From the NCBI GenBank assembly GCA_003132865.1, contig PKYZ01000885.1, positions 2,915 through 10,949 on the forward strand: a DNA stretch of 8,035 nucleotides, read 5' to 3'. Each line of letters opens with the position of its first letter. The first letter of the stretch is position 1. A program made the position numbers and the translations under genes. The notes under the pieces were generated by a model, which ran no database searches, had not been told where the DNA came from, and saw only the letters and a list, made by a program, of their open reading frames with translations. This DNA is from Bryobacterales bacterium. Its GTDB lineage: Bacteria > Acidobacteriota > Terriglobia > Bryobacterales > Bryobacteraceae. Shown in pieces: positions 1 to 6,552 of this stretch.

Positions 1-29
1 CGGATCCCGCGAAGGCGCGGGCGGATCGC

Positions 30-1943
30 GTGAGCATTCGCCTCGCAGCCGCGGCGCTGGCATGCTACGGGGCGCTGTACCTGATCAACGCGCTGGCGCC
101 GGAGTTGGAGCCGGATGCCCGCGCGTATCACCTGGGACTCACGTCCGAATACGTGCGCTTGGGCGGTTTTCCCAGCCGGGTGGGCTTCTATGAAATGCTG
201 CCGCAGGGCTTCGAGATGCTGTTTGTGCCCGCCTTCGCGTTCGGACGGCACTCGGCGGCGAGACTTGTGCATTGCGCGTTTCTATTGGCGACCGTGCCTT
301 TGATGTTGCGGATCGGCCGGCGGCTCGAGCTGCCAGGAGGCGTAGTGCTGGCCGCGGCGGTGCTGTACTTTTGCGCGCCGATGACGGGGATCACCGGCAC
401 GTCCGCCTATACCGACGCGGGCGGAGTCTTCTTCACGCTCGCCACCTTTTATCTGCTGCTGGTGTGGCGCGACACGCGCGATGTGCGCTATCTGGCGTTG
501 GCGGGAATCACGGCGGGGTTCTGCTACGCCATCAAGTTTCCGGGCGGCCTGGTGGTAGTTTTGGCGGTGGTGTTCGTGGTGGCGGGGGAGCGCGGCATAC
601 GCGCGCGCCAGTTGGCGCTGCTGATAGGCCCGGCGCTGGCTGTGGCGGCGCCGTGGATACTGCGAGACCTCATCATGACCGCCAACCCGGTGGCGCCGCT
701 GTTCAACCGGTTCTTCCCTAACCCCTATTTCCATCCGTCGATGGACAGGAACCTGGCGGCTGCGTTGGGCTCGTGGTGGGGCGTACCGCCCTGGCGGGTT
801 CCGTACGAACTTGTGATTGGCGGGACCTTTGCGGGCACGATGGGGCCGGTATTCTTCGCGCTGCCGCTGGGATTGCTGGCGCTGCGGAAGCGGGCGGGCC
901 GTTTGTGCTGGATGGTGGCGGCGCTGCTGGCTCTGCCATGGTTCTGGAACACGGGTGCGCGTTTTCTGATGCCCGCGTTGCCCTTTCTGGCGATGGCTCT
1001 GGCGCTGGCTATGGCGATTGCTCTGCCGCGACAGGCGCTGTGGGCGTGCGTGGCGGTGCAGGCGGTCGCCTGCTGGCCGCAGATCTTCGGGCTTTACCAT
1101 CGCGAATACACGTGGCGCCTGGAACGTATCCCGTGGCGCGCGGCCTTACGCATTCAACCGGAGCAGGACTATCTGTCGAGCGTGCTGCCCGCTTACCACG
1201 TGGCGCGCCTGTTGCAGGACAACACGAAGCCCGGCGAGAGGATCTTCTCGCTGATTTCGGTGCCGACGGCGTATACGGACCGCGAGGTTCTGGAGTTCTG
1301 GCATTCCGCGCAGGCGGATCAACTGCTCGATACGTTGCGGGTGGCTGTGGCGCCGAACGATCTGCTCTTCGACGTCAAGGCGGATTGGACTCCACACGCG
1401 ATGTGGGGTCTGCGCATCCGCATGCCGCAGGCGTCGCCGGTGGAGTGGCAGATTCACGAAATTAAGCTCTTCTCCGGCGATTATCCGGTCCCCGGCAGTC
1501 CGCAATGGGAACTGCAGGCGTGGCCCAATGTGTGGGAACTGCCGCTGGCTTTCGATGAAAACCGGGCGACGCGCTGGCGCACCTGGGAACCGATACGCGC
1601 CGGGATGTACGTGGAGGCGGATTTCGACCGCGCGCAGGCGCTGAGCGGCGCGGTGGTGACTTCGCCGACCGCGTATTACCCTCTGCCGTTCGAATTCTAC
1701 GGCCGCGAGCGCGATGGATGGCACTTGTTGACGAGCCGGCCGGTGGTGACTCAAAGGCCGTTAGGAGACGTGAGAATGGCAGCCACGAGGGCGATTCGCG
1801 GCGCGGGGTTCCGTTACATCCTGGCGTACAACAGCGACGAGGGGAATGGCGTGCTGGGCGCCGCCATGGTGGGGCACGAGGCGGAGTGGGGTCTGGAGAA
1901 GACGGCCGACCTTGGCCCGATGGTGCTGTTCCGGATAAAGTAG
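30..1943 (+). CDS. GT-C fold membrane glycosyltransferase (ArnT/PMT-like) with C-terminal discoidin-like domain; 5' end possibly outside window
   Basis: Likely a polytopic membrane glycosyltransferase that uses a polyprenyl-phosphate sugar donor on the outer face of the inner membrane; the acceptor is unknown. From about residue 5 to 350 there are many hydrophobic segments. The first is followed by an acidic loop (E27, P28, D29) where GT-C enzymes keep their catalytic acidic residue; Y127-T-D-A is a second conserved-looking loop. Residues about 380-637 are soluble. Within them, W473 to F481 (WQIHEIKLF) and L506 to D533 (with F508-D and T514-R-W) resemble strands of an F5/8 type C (discoidin) fold. 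The GTG at 30 is the first start seen, but no ribosome site precedes it and the frame is open to the left edge, so the true start may lie upstream. It heads a three-gene run, with 19 bases to the next gene. Family is fairly sure; substrate is not. Confidence 0.75.
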   Translation: MSIRLAAAALACYGALYLINALAPELEPDARAYHLGLTSEYVRLGGFPSRVGFYEMLPQGFEMLFVPAFAFGRHSAARLVHCAFLLATVPLMLRIGRRLELPGGVVLAAAVLYFCAPMTGITGTSAYTDAGGVFFTLATFYLLLVWRDTRDVRYLALAGITAGFCYAIKFPGGLVVVLAVVFVVAGERGIRARQLALLIGPALAVAAPWILRDLIMTANPVAPLFNRFFPNPYFHPSMDRNLAAALGSWWGVPPWRVPYELVIGGTFAGTMGPVFFALPLGLLALRKRAGRLCWMVAALLALPWFWNTGARFLMPALPFLAMALALAMAIALPRQALWACVAVQAVACWPQIFGLYHREYTWRLERIPWRAALRIQPEQDYLSSVLPAYHVARLLQDNTKPGERIFSLISVPTAYTDREVLEFWHSAQADQLLDTLRVAVAPNDLLFDVKADWTPHAMWGLRIRMPQASPVEWQIHEIKLFSGDYPVPGSPQWELQAWPNVWELPLAFDENRATRWRTWEPIRAGMYVEADFDRAQALSGAVVTSPTAYYPLPFEFYGRERDGWHLLTSRPVVTQRPLGDVRMAATRAIRGAGFRYILAYNSDEGNGVLGAAMVGHEAEWGLEKTADLGPMVLFRIK

Positions 1944-1962
1944 ACAGTGAGAGGGAGGTCTC

Positions 1963-2658
1963 ATGGACGGGCATTCGACGGTACGATTTCCGGGCGAGAG
2001 CGCGAGTTACCGCGTTGCGCGGGACGAGCTTCTGGCTGCCGAGCGCGATCTTCGCAAGCAGGTAGAGCAAGTGGCGCAGTTGCGGCGCAAGCTGCCGCTG
2101 GGCGGAGAGTTGCCGGAGGATTATGCGTTCGAGGAGGGGGCGGCCAACCTGGCGGATACCACGGCGGTAGTTTCCGTAAAGCTTTCGGATCTGTTTCGGA
2201 AAGGCATCGACGCGCTGGCGCTCTATAACTTCATGTATGGTCCGGAGATGAAGCAGGCGTGCCCGATGTGCACGTCGTTTCTGGATAGTCTGAACGGCAC
2301 GGCTCCGCACGCCGGCCAGCGGCTCAACCTGGCAGTGGTGGCGAAGTCGCCGATCGGGCGCATTCGCGAGTTTGCCCGTGGGCGGGGGTGGCATAACCTG
2401 CGGCTGCTGTCGTCGACGCGGAACACTTACAATCGCGACTATCATGGAGAGACTGCCGATGGCGGTCAACTGCCGATATTTAACGTATTCGTAAGGCGCG
2501 ACGGCAAGATCTATCACTCATATAGTACGGAGCTGGTGTTTGCGCCGCCGGAGCCTGGGCAGAACGAGCGGCATATCGACATGATGTGGCCGCTGTGGAA
2601 CTTACTAGATCTTATGCCGGAAGGGCGCGGCGCGGATTGGTATCCGCGGCTTAGTTAA
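1963..2658 (+). CDS. DUF899 family thioredoxin-fold protein
   Basis: A 231-residue cytoplasmic protein (no signal peptide or membrane segment) matching the DUF899 family, which is predicted to have a thioredoxin-like fold and has no firmly assigned reaction. Recognisable family stretches are the N-terminal helix with E27-R-D-L, the L75-S-D-L-F segment, the C100-P-M-C103 motif at the position of a thioredoxin active site, the N154-T-Y-N-R-D-Y-H-G block, F176-V-R-R-D-G, and the C-terminal W209-P-L-W-N-L plus D225-W-Y-P. The length is normal for the family. The ATG at 1963 is preceded by a purine-rich ribosome site (gagggagg, 1951-1958) and follows the glycosyltransferase stop by 19 bases, so cotranscription is likely. 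A disulfide redox role is an inference from CxxC; many relatives are annotated only as DUF899. Confidence 0.9.
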   Translation: MDGHSTVRFPGESASYRVARDELLAAERDLRKQVEQVAQLRRKLPLGGELPEDYAFEEGAANLADTTAVVSVKLSDLFRKGIDALALYNFMYGPEMKQACPMCTSFLDSLNGTAPHAGQRLNLAVVAKSPIGRIREFARGRGWHNLRLLSSTRNTYNRDYHGETADGGQLPIFNVFVRRDGKIYHSYSTELVFAPPEPGQNERHIDMMWPLWNLLDLMPEGRGADWYPRLS

Positions 2659-2677
2659 TAGAAGTTCGAGGAGACAT

Positions 2678-3586
2678 ATGCCAGTTGAAGAAATGACGCC
2701 GGGCGTGGCGCGGTTGCGCACGTTGATTGCGAACATCTACTTAGTGGGCAGTGCGGGCGGCCCGTGGGTGCTGGTGGATACAGGCACTCCCGGCAATGCG
2801 GCGCGCATTCGCAATGCGGCCGCGCAGCGTTTTGGCCCGTGCGCGCGTCCCCAGGCGATTCTGCTGACGCACGGGCATTGGGATCACGCTGGTTCCGCGC
2901 TGGAGCTGGCCGGATATTGGGACGTGCCGATCTACGCGCATAGGCTGGAGCGGCCGTTCCTCAGCGGCAAGTCGGCTTATCCGCCGAAGGATCCCATGGC
3001 AGGCGGCGCGTTTTCGTTTCTCAGCCGGTTCTTTCCGAGTTCGACGGTGGACCTGGGGGAGCGTCTGCGCGACCTCCCGGAAGGCGGCGAGGCACCGGGG
3101 CTGGTGGGTTGGCGTTGGCACTTCACGCCCGGACATGCGCCGGGACATGTCGCATTCTTCCAGCGGGACGAGTCCGTGCTGCTGGCGGGCGATGCATGCA
3201 TCACGATGGATCTGGATTCGGCGATGGGAATCGTGGCGCAGGAGCCGCGCATCTCGCGTCCGCCGGCGCCGTTCACATACGATTGGGACCAGGCGCAGCG
3301 CTCGGTCGAACTGCTGGCCGACTTGCGGCCCACGGTGATTGGCGCGGGTCACGGCGAGCCGATGAGCGGCCGCGCGGTGACGGTGGGGCTGGCGGATCTG
3401 GCGCGGGATTTCCCGAGGCCGCGGCGCGGCCGCTATGCCAGCGAGCCGGCGCGCACGGACGAGACCGGGGTCACGTTCGTGCCGCCGCCGGTGCCCGATC
3501 CGCTGCCGAAGATTGCAGCGGCGGTGGGGCTGTCAGCGTTGGCGATTGGGGCGGTAGTGGTGTTGTCGCGGCGGGATAGAGAGTGA
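2678..3586 (+). CDS. MBL-fold metallo-hydrolase with C-terminal membrane segment
   Basis: A 302-residue metallo-beta-lactamase-superfamily hydrolase. Metal-binding motifs are complete: H65-G-H67-W-D69-H70, a histidine at H153 or H157 (PGHAPGH), D172 in L-L-A-G-D-A, and H225 in G-A-G-H-G. This pattern resembles the glyoxalase II/lactonase-type branch of the superfamily; the substrate cannot be read from the sequence. After a basic proline-rich linker (about 246-278) residues 279-296 form one hydrophobic helix followed by S-R-R-D-R-E, so the enzyme may be tail-anchored with the catalytic domain in the cytoplasm. The ATG at 2678 has a good ribosome site (gaggaga, 2668-2674) and follows the DUF899 stop by 19 bases, continuing the same transcription unit. 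Its TGA is separated by one base from the opposing gene's stop. Confidence 0.9.
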   Translation: MPVEEMTPGVARLRTLIANIYLVGSAGGPWVLVDTGTPGNAARIRNAAAQRFGPCARPQAILLTHGHWDHAGSALELAGYWDVPIYAHRLERPFLSGKSAYPPKDPMAGGAFSFLSRFFPSSTVDLGERLRDLPEGGEAPGLVGWRWHFTPGHAPGHVAFFQRDESVLLAGDACITMDLDSAMGIVAQEPRISRPPAPFTYDWDQAQRSVELLADLRPTVIGAGHGEPMSGRAVTVGLADLARDFPRPRRGRYASEPARTDETGVTFVPPPVPDPLPKIAAAVGLSALAIGAVVVLSRRDRE

Positions 3587-3587
3587 C

Positions 3588-4622
3588 CTATTCCACGACG
3601 CCGTGGATCTTTAGCTGGACTAGTTGGTCGGTGGAGAGGTTCTTGTAACCGGCGGCTTCGAGCTTCTGAATCATCGCAGCGGTTATGCCGTGGATGCGCA
3701 TTTGGACAAGATCTTCGAGCGGCACGTTCTTATATCCAAGCGACTGCAGATCCTTGACGAAGCCGGCACTTACTCCGTGGATTTGTAACTGCACCAGGTC
3801 GTTGACACCGGCGCGGCCGTAACCCATGCCGCGCAGCTGATTCACGAATTCGGTTGTGACTCCATGGATGCGAAGTTGCACCAGATCGTCCACAGGGATA
3901 CGGGCGTAACCCAGATCGTGGAATCCCTTCAGGTACTCGGAAGTGACTCCGTGGATTTGTAACTGGACTAACTGATCGGCGGGCACCGTGCCATAACCGA
4001 ACTTCTTCAGGATGGCCGCGAATTCGGTGGTCACGCCATGAATCCGCAACTGGACCAGTTCGTCCGGCTGGAGGGTGTAGCCCAGGTCACGGAGCTCGCG
4101 GATGTAGGCCGCGCCGACGCCGTGGATGCGGAGTTGGACCAGTCGATCGAGCGGGAGGTGGTGGTAGCCGAGATCGTCGAGTTCCCGGATGTAGGCGCGG
4201 GTTATGTTGTGGACGGCCAGTTCGAAGAGCCGCTCCGCGTCGAGGTTGTTGTAGCCCAGGGAGTGGAGGGCCGAGACATAGTCCGGGTTGGGCGAGAAGA
4301 CGAATGTGCCGCCACCGCCGCCATTACGAAAGCTACCTTCGCAGGCCAGGGTGCCGGCGTCGCGCAGCATTTCGAATTTAGCCGGGCCGCCGGCTTCGAC
4401 TCGGGCGCGGGTCAGGCCGCGGAAATCGTCGGAATCGTAGCTGGAGGAGGAGCTGTAATTGTTATGTAATCCCCAGGTCCGGTGGATGGAGAATTGCACT
4501 CCTTGGGGGATTAGCTCCAGGGTCCATTGTCCGGCGATGGGGCTTGCCGGGTTCGACTGGCCCATCAGGAAGTAGAGCGGGGCGATTGCGAGGGCCAGCA
4601 GCCAGATGTGTTTGGCGTTCAT
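3588..4622 (-). CDS. Secreted protein of 29-residue I-H-G-V helical repeats, function unknown
   Basis: A 344-residue protein I cannot assign to a known function. Residues 1-21 look like a signal peptide (K4-H, then a hydrophobic run to about residue 20, then GQSNPAS). Residues 29-110 form a small, probably beta-rich domain with a serine cluster (57-61) and a glycine run (101-105). From about 115 to the end there are eight 29-residue repeats, marked by H138 (as H-N-I), H167, H195, H224, H253, H282, H311 and H340. Only one unit (167 to 195) is 28 residues. Each unit reads roughly L-V-Q-L-x-I-H-G-V-T-x-x-F-V-x-x-L-x-x-L-G-Y, suggesting two short helices and a solenoid. The ATG at 4622 was chosen over an upstream in-frame start at 4694 because AAGGAG (4630-4635) sits 7 bases before it and a signal peptide begins there. 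It lies 74 bases after the M56 gene, which carries the same repeats. Confidence 0.85.
   Translation of the reverse strand: MNAKHIWLLALAIAPLYFLMGQSNPASPIAGQWTLELIPQGVQFSIHRTWGLHNNYSSSSSYDSDDFRGLTRARVEAGGPAKFEMLRDAGTLACEGSFRNGGGGGTFVFSPNPDYVSALHSLGYNNLDAERLFELAVHNITRAYIRELDDLGYHHLPLDRLVQLRIHGVGAAYIRELRDLGYTLQPDELVQLRIHGVTTEFAAILKKFGYGTVPADQLVQLQIHGVTSEYLKGFHDLGYARIPVDDLVQLRIHGVTTEFVNQLRGMGYGRAGVNDLVQLQIHGVSAGFVKDLQSLGYKNVPLEDLVQMRIHGITAAMIQKLEAAGYKNLSTDQLVQLKIHGVVE
3591..4280 (-). repeat. Array of eight 87-bp coding repeats in the secreted repeat protein
   Basis: The I-H-G-V signature recurs every 29 codons (one spacing of 28) through the end of the gene. Alternate units are more alike than neighbours. 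For example, an identical 20-base stretch occurs at 3772-3791 and 3946-3965, exactly 174 bases (two units) apart. At protein level L-V-Q-L-R alternates with L-V-Q-L-Q in four consecutive units (histidines 195, 224, 253 and 282). This points to growth of the array by duplication of a two-unit block. Confidence 0.85.
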
Positions 4623-4696
4623 GAGGAGACTCCTTGTTTTTGTTAAAGAGCGGGTCCTGGAGGACCCGCGCAGACCTGGAGGTCTGCCCCACAAGT
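4623..4696 (-). other. 74-base spacer between M56 and repeat-protein genes, with double hairpin
   Basis: Most of this spacer is taken up by two adjacent perfect hairpins (4650-4687, listed separately), followed in the reading direction by an A-rich stretch and the ribosome site of the repeat-protein gene (AAGGAG at 4630-4635). No BlaI-type dyad or convincing promoter is visible here. The repeat protein is therefore most simply read through from the blaI promoter, with the hairpins as a possible attenuation or mRNA-processing point. The ribosome site also overlaps a short inverted repeat (AGGAG, T, CTCCT), probably too tight to matter. Confidence 0.5.
4650..4687 (-). repeat. REP-like double palindrome (copy 1)
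   Basis: There are two adjacent perfect hairpins. One has an 8-bp stem (4650-4657 with 4662-4669) and loop tgga; the other has a 7-bp stem (4670-4676 with 4681-4687) and loop tgga. Read on the minus strand, the element begins with GTGGGGCAG (4684-4692), the same header found at 7937 on the plus strand. The sequence 4645-4667 is 22/23 identical to 8013-8035. It is not followed by a convincing T-run on the minus strand, so it is more like a dispersed palindrome than a plain terminator. Confidence 0.75.
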
Positions 4697-6118
4697 CTAG
4701 AAGCCAGATCGCTTCAGACGAACTAATTGCTCGACTGACAGATTCTTAATGCCGCTTTCGCTTAGATGGAGGATGAATGCGGCGTCCACGCCGTGGATAC
4801 CCAGGCTGACCAGGTCGGCGACCGACAGGTTGTTGAGACCGTTCTTCTTCATGGCGCGCATGAAGTCTAGATCGACGCCGTGAATGGCCATGTCGACTAA
4901 CTCGCGCGCCGTAACATTGGTGTAACCCGCTTGCTTTACAGCTATAGCAAACTCAGGAGTGACGCCATGGATTTTGAGATCGATCAGCTCATCGACGGTA
5001 AGATTGCGGAACCCCGCGGCTACGATTCCGGTGAGGAAGTCGTGAGCTTGCTCCGGTTGGGCCGCGGGGGCCGGAAGGGCCGGGCGCTCGGCATGCACCG
5101 GTGGGTGCAGGGCGACGGCCAGGAACGCAGCGACTGCCACGCCCGCCAGCGCGGGGGGCCAGGCGGGGCCGCGCCGTTCGGGTACGCTGGCGCATAGCAA
5201 GCGCTGGATGCGGTGGATCAACGAGCCGCCCCGGGCGGACATGGCGAATGCCGGTTCAGCCGCGCGGATCTGTTCGAGATCGACCAGGGCGCGCGCGTAG
5301 GTAACGCGGTCGCCAAAGAGCTGCGCGGCGAAATCGTCGCAGCAGTTTTCGCGTTCGATGCGGATCTGCCGGGATACCCACCAGACCGCGGGATGATAGA
5401 AGAGCAGCGTGTCCACGGTGGTCTGCACGAGATTAACCAGGTAATCGTGGCGGCGGATGTGTGCGAGCTCGTGCGCCAGCAAGGCTTCCAAAGCGCGCCA
5501 GTCCAGGCCGGTGAGGGACGCGGCGGGCATGAGAATTACGGGGCGCAGCCATCCGATCACGCAGGGAACCTGTGTCAGGCGCTGGATCGAAAGGCGCACC
5601 GGGACGGATACGGCAGCGCGGCGCATCAGGTCTCGCAGGGCGCGCTCCCAGTCCGGCGGGACAGGGAGGGAGGCGGCGCGGCGGAGGCGATGCAGATATG
5701 TCCAGGCGCCGATCCAGCGCATGGATAGCAGTACGACGCCGGTGATCCAGAGGGCCACGATCCAAGGGAGCAAGGGCGTGAGGGAGTCCTGGAGACTGGG
5801 GCGCGCGATGACGGGCGCGGGGGCTGCGGTGGCGATGGGCGTGGCGGCTGCTATCCGAAGCGGTAAACCGGCCGGGGTTGGCGGGAGTGCGGGCGCTTGG
5901 ACCAGGGAGGCGGTAAAGGTGAGCACGGGCAGCGCGAGGAGCACCATCAGAAACAGGCAACTCACGGCATAGCGGACGCGGGCCGGCGAGTCGCGGAGGG
6001 CGAAGTTGCAGGCGGCCAGGGCAAGGGCCGCCAGCGTTCCCTGCCAGAGGAAGTGCAGCAAGGCCCATCCGAGGGCCCGGCAGGCCGGTTGCGCCAAGAG
6101 GCTTTGGATGTGTGTCAC
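4697..6118 (-). CDS. M56 family (BlaR1-like) membrane metallopeptidase with C-terminal I-H-G-V repeats
   Basis: A 473-residue membrane zinc peptidase that, by family precedent (BlaR1/MecR1), should relieve repression by the BlaI-type protein encoded just upstream when it senses an external signal. Hydrophobic segments lie at about 18-38, 50-72, 115-138 and 322-340. The zinc motif H216-E-L-A-H220 sits between the third and fourth, followed by F240-Y-H-P-A-V-W-W and the acidic E255-R-E-N-C-C-D-D262 segment that supplies the third ligand in this family. BlaR1 has a penicillin-binding sensor after the last helix; this protein has an alanine/proline linker (345-358) and then 29-residue repeats with histidines 384, 413 and 442, ending in a degenerate unit (R470-S-G-F). 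The start is GTG at 6118, overlapping the repressor's TGA as GTGA, with AAAGGAG at 6127-6133. The signal sensed is unknown. Confidence 0.88.
   Translation of the reverse strand: MTHIQSLLAQPACRALGWALLHFLWQGTLAALALAACNFALRDSPARVRYAVSCLFLMVLLALPVLTFTASLVQAPALPPTPAGLPLRIAAATPIATAAPAPVIARPSLQDSLTPLLPWIVALWITGVVLLSMRWIGAWTYLHRLRRAASLPVPPDWERALRDLMRRAAVSVPVRLSIQRLTQVPCVIGWLRPVILMPAASLTGLDWRALEALLAHELAHIRRHDYLVNLVQTTVDTLLFYHPAVWWVSRQIRIERENCCDDFAAQLFGDRVTYARALVDLEQIRAAEPAFAMSARGGSLIHRIQRLLCASVPERRGPAWPPALAGVAVAAFLAVALHPPVHAERPALPAPAAQPEQAHDFLTGIVAAGFRNLTVDELIDLKIHGVTPEFAIAVKQAGYTNVTARELVDMAIHGVDLDFMRAMKKNGLNNLSVADLVSLGIHGVDAAFILHLSESGIKNLSVEQLVRLKRSGF
4700..5038 (-). repeat. 29-residue repeat array at the C-terminus of the M56 protein
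   Basis: Three full I-H-G-V units (H384, H413, H442, exact 29-residue spacing) plus a final decayed unit follow the last membrane helix. By BlaR1 topology this places them outside the cytoplasm. The unit consensus (N-L-S-x-x-x-L-V-x-L-x-I-H-G-V-x-x-x-F) is the same as in the neighbouring secreted protein, and both proteins stop at the same point of the repeat. Confidence 0.85.
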
Positions 6119-6513
6119 GGCCGCGGCTCCTTTCTCTTTTCAAAGTCTGCGAGCATTTGACGCATTTGGGCGATCTCTTCGGTGGAGGCCTTGCGGCCGG
6201 ACAGCGCTTGCATCATGAGCTTGGCAGCCGAGCCGCCGAAGGCGCGGTCCAGAAGATGACCCACCAATTGCCGCTGGGTTTGCTCCTGCGCCACCCTTGC
6301 TTTGTAGACGTGGGCGCGGGCGGTTTCGTCCCGTTCGACGAGGCCTTTGCCGGCCATAATCTGCATGAGTTTCAAGACCGTGGTGTAGCCGATTTCGCGC
6401 CGCCGCTCGAGGGTGGTGTGGACGTCGCGAACGGTGCTGGGACCCAGGTCCCACAGGACGCGGAGGATTTCGAGTTCGGCGTCGGTGGGGCGGGGAAGGT
6501 TGGTTCGGGGCAT
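6115..6513 (-). CDS. blaI: BlaI/MecI/CopY family transcriptional repressor
   Basis: A 132-residue winged-helix repressor of the BlaI/MecI type (Penicillinase_R family), which binds palindromic operators as a dimer and is inactivated by proteolysis triggered by its M56 partner. The N-terminal block (L6 to W21, with T10-D-A-E-L-E-I-L-R-V-L-W) and the recognition region around Y43-T-T-V-L-K-L-M-Q-I-M to K56-G-L-V are typical. V69-Y-K-A leads into the wing, and residues 78-125 form the helical dimerisation part. The length is normal. The ATG at 6513 is the only start keeping the family N-terminus. No Shine-Dalgarno precedes it, and the predicted transcription start is only a few bases upstream, so the mRNA may be leaderless. 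Two operator-like dyads overlap its promoter, indicating autoregulation. The symbol reflects family only; no beta-lactamase gene is present here. Confidence 0.92.
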   Translation of the reverse strand: MPRTNLPRPTDAELEILRVLWDLGPSTVRDVHTTLERRREIGYTTVLKLMQIMAGKGLVERDETARAHVYKARVAQEQTQRQLVGHLLDRAFGGSAAKLMMQALSGRKASTEEIAQMRQMLADFEKRKEPRP

Positions 6514-6522
6514 CTGGGAACC

Positions 6523-6552
6523 AGAATACTACGAAGGCATTCGTACTGTCAA
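6523..6552 (-). promoter_or_regulatory. Predicted sigma-70-type promoter of the blaI operon
   Basis: Read on the minus strand, a perfect -35 TTGACA (6547-6552) is followed after 18 bases by TATTCT (6523-6528, 4 of 6 consensus bases). Transcription would begin near 6516-6517, about 3-5 bases before the blaI start codon. Confidence 0.6.
6530..6545. promoter_or_regulatory. BlaI-type operator 1 (TACGAA-N4-TTCGTA)
   Basis: A perfect 6-bp inverted repeat with spacer ggca. It lies wholly between the predicted -35 and -10 of the blaI promoter, so a bound dimer would block RNA polymerase. The arms differ from the staphylococcal TACA/TGTA operator but keep a similar dyad layout. Confidence 0.7.

Noticed and set aside
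282..2517. Long open frames antisense to the glycosyltransferase and DUF899 genes
   Set aside because: They are typical high-GC shadow frames: arginine/alanine/proline-rich, without recognisable motifs, and opposite well-supported genes.
2678..3586. MBL-fold gene as a metallo-beta-lactamase controlled by the BlaI/M56 pair
   Set aside because: It is on the other strand in a different operon, has no signal peptide and no operator dyad, and its motifs fit the broad hydrolase superfamily rather than a true beta-lactamase.
3591..4280. Regular 87-bp repeats as a CRISPR array
   Set aside because: The period is in frame, units diverge at third codon positions, there are no unique spacers, and the array is coding.
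4038..4469. A 143-codon plus-strand frame within the repeat-protein gene
   Set aside because: It mirrors the minus-strand repeats and has no ribosome site or family signature; the minus-strand reading has a signal peptide and a regular repeat.
4650..4687. Double hairpin as a plain Rho-independent terminator
   Set aside because: There is no strong T-run after the stems on the minus strand, and related copies occur elsewhere in the window, so a dispersed palindrome fits better. Partial attenuation remains possible.
4623..4694. Upstream start at 4694 for the repeat protein (24 extra residues)
   Set aside because: The extra residues are translated from the palindromic repeat, are arginine-rich and would bury the signal peptide. 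The ATG at 4622 has a proper ribosome site.
4697..6118. Calling the M56 gene blaR1 or mecR1
   Set aside because: The penicillin-binding sensor domain is absent and replaced by repeats, so the ligand is not expected to be a beta-lactam.
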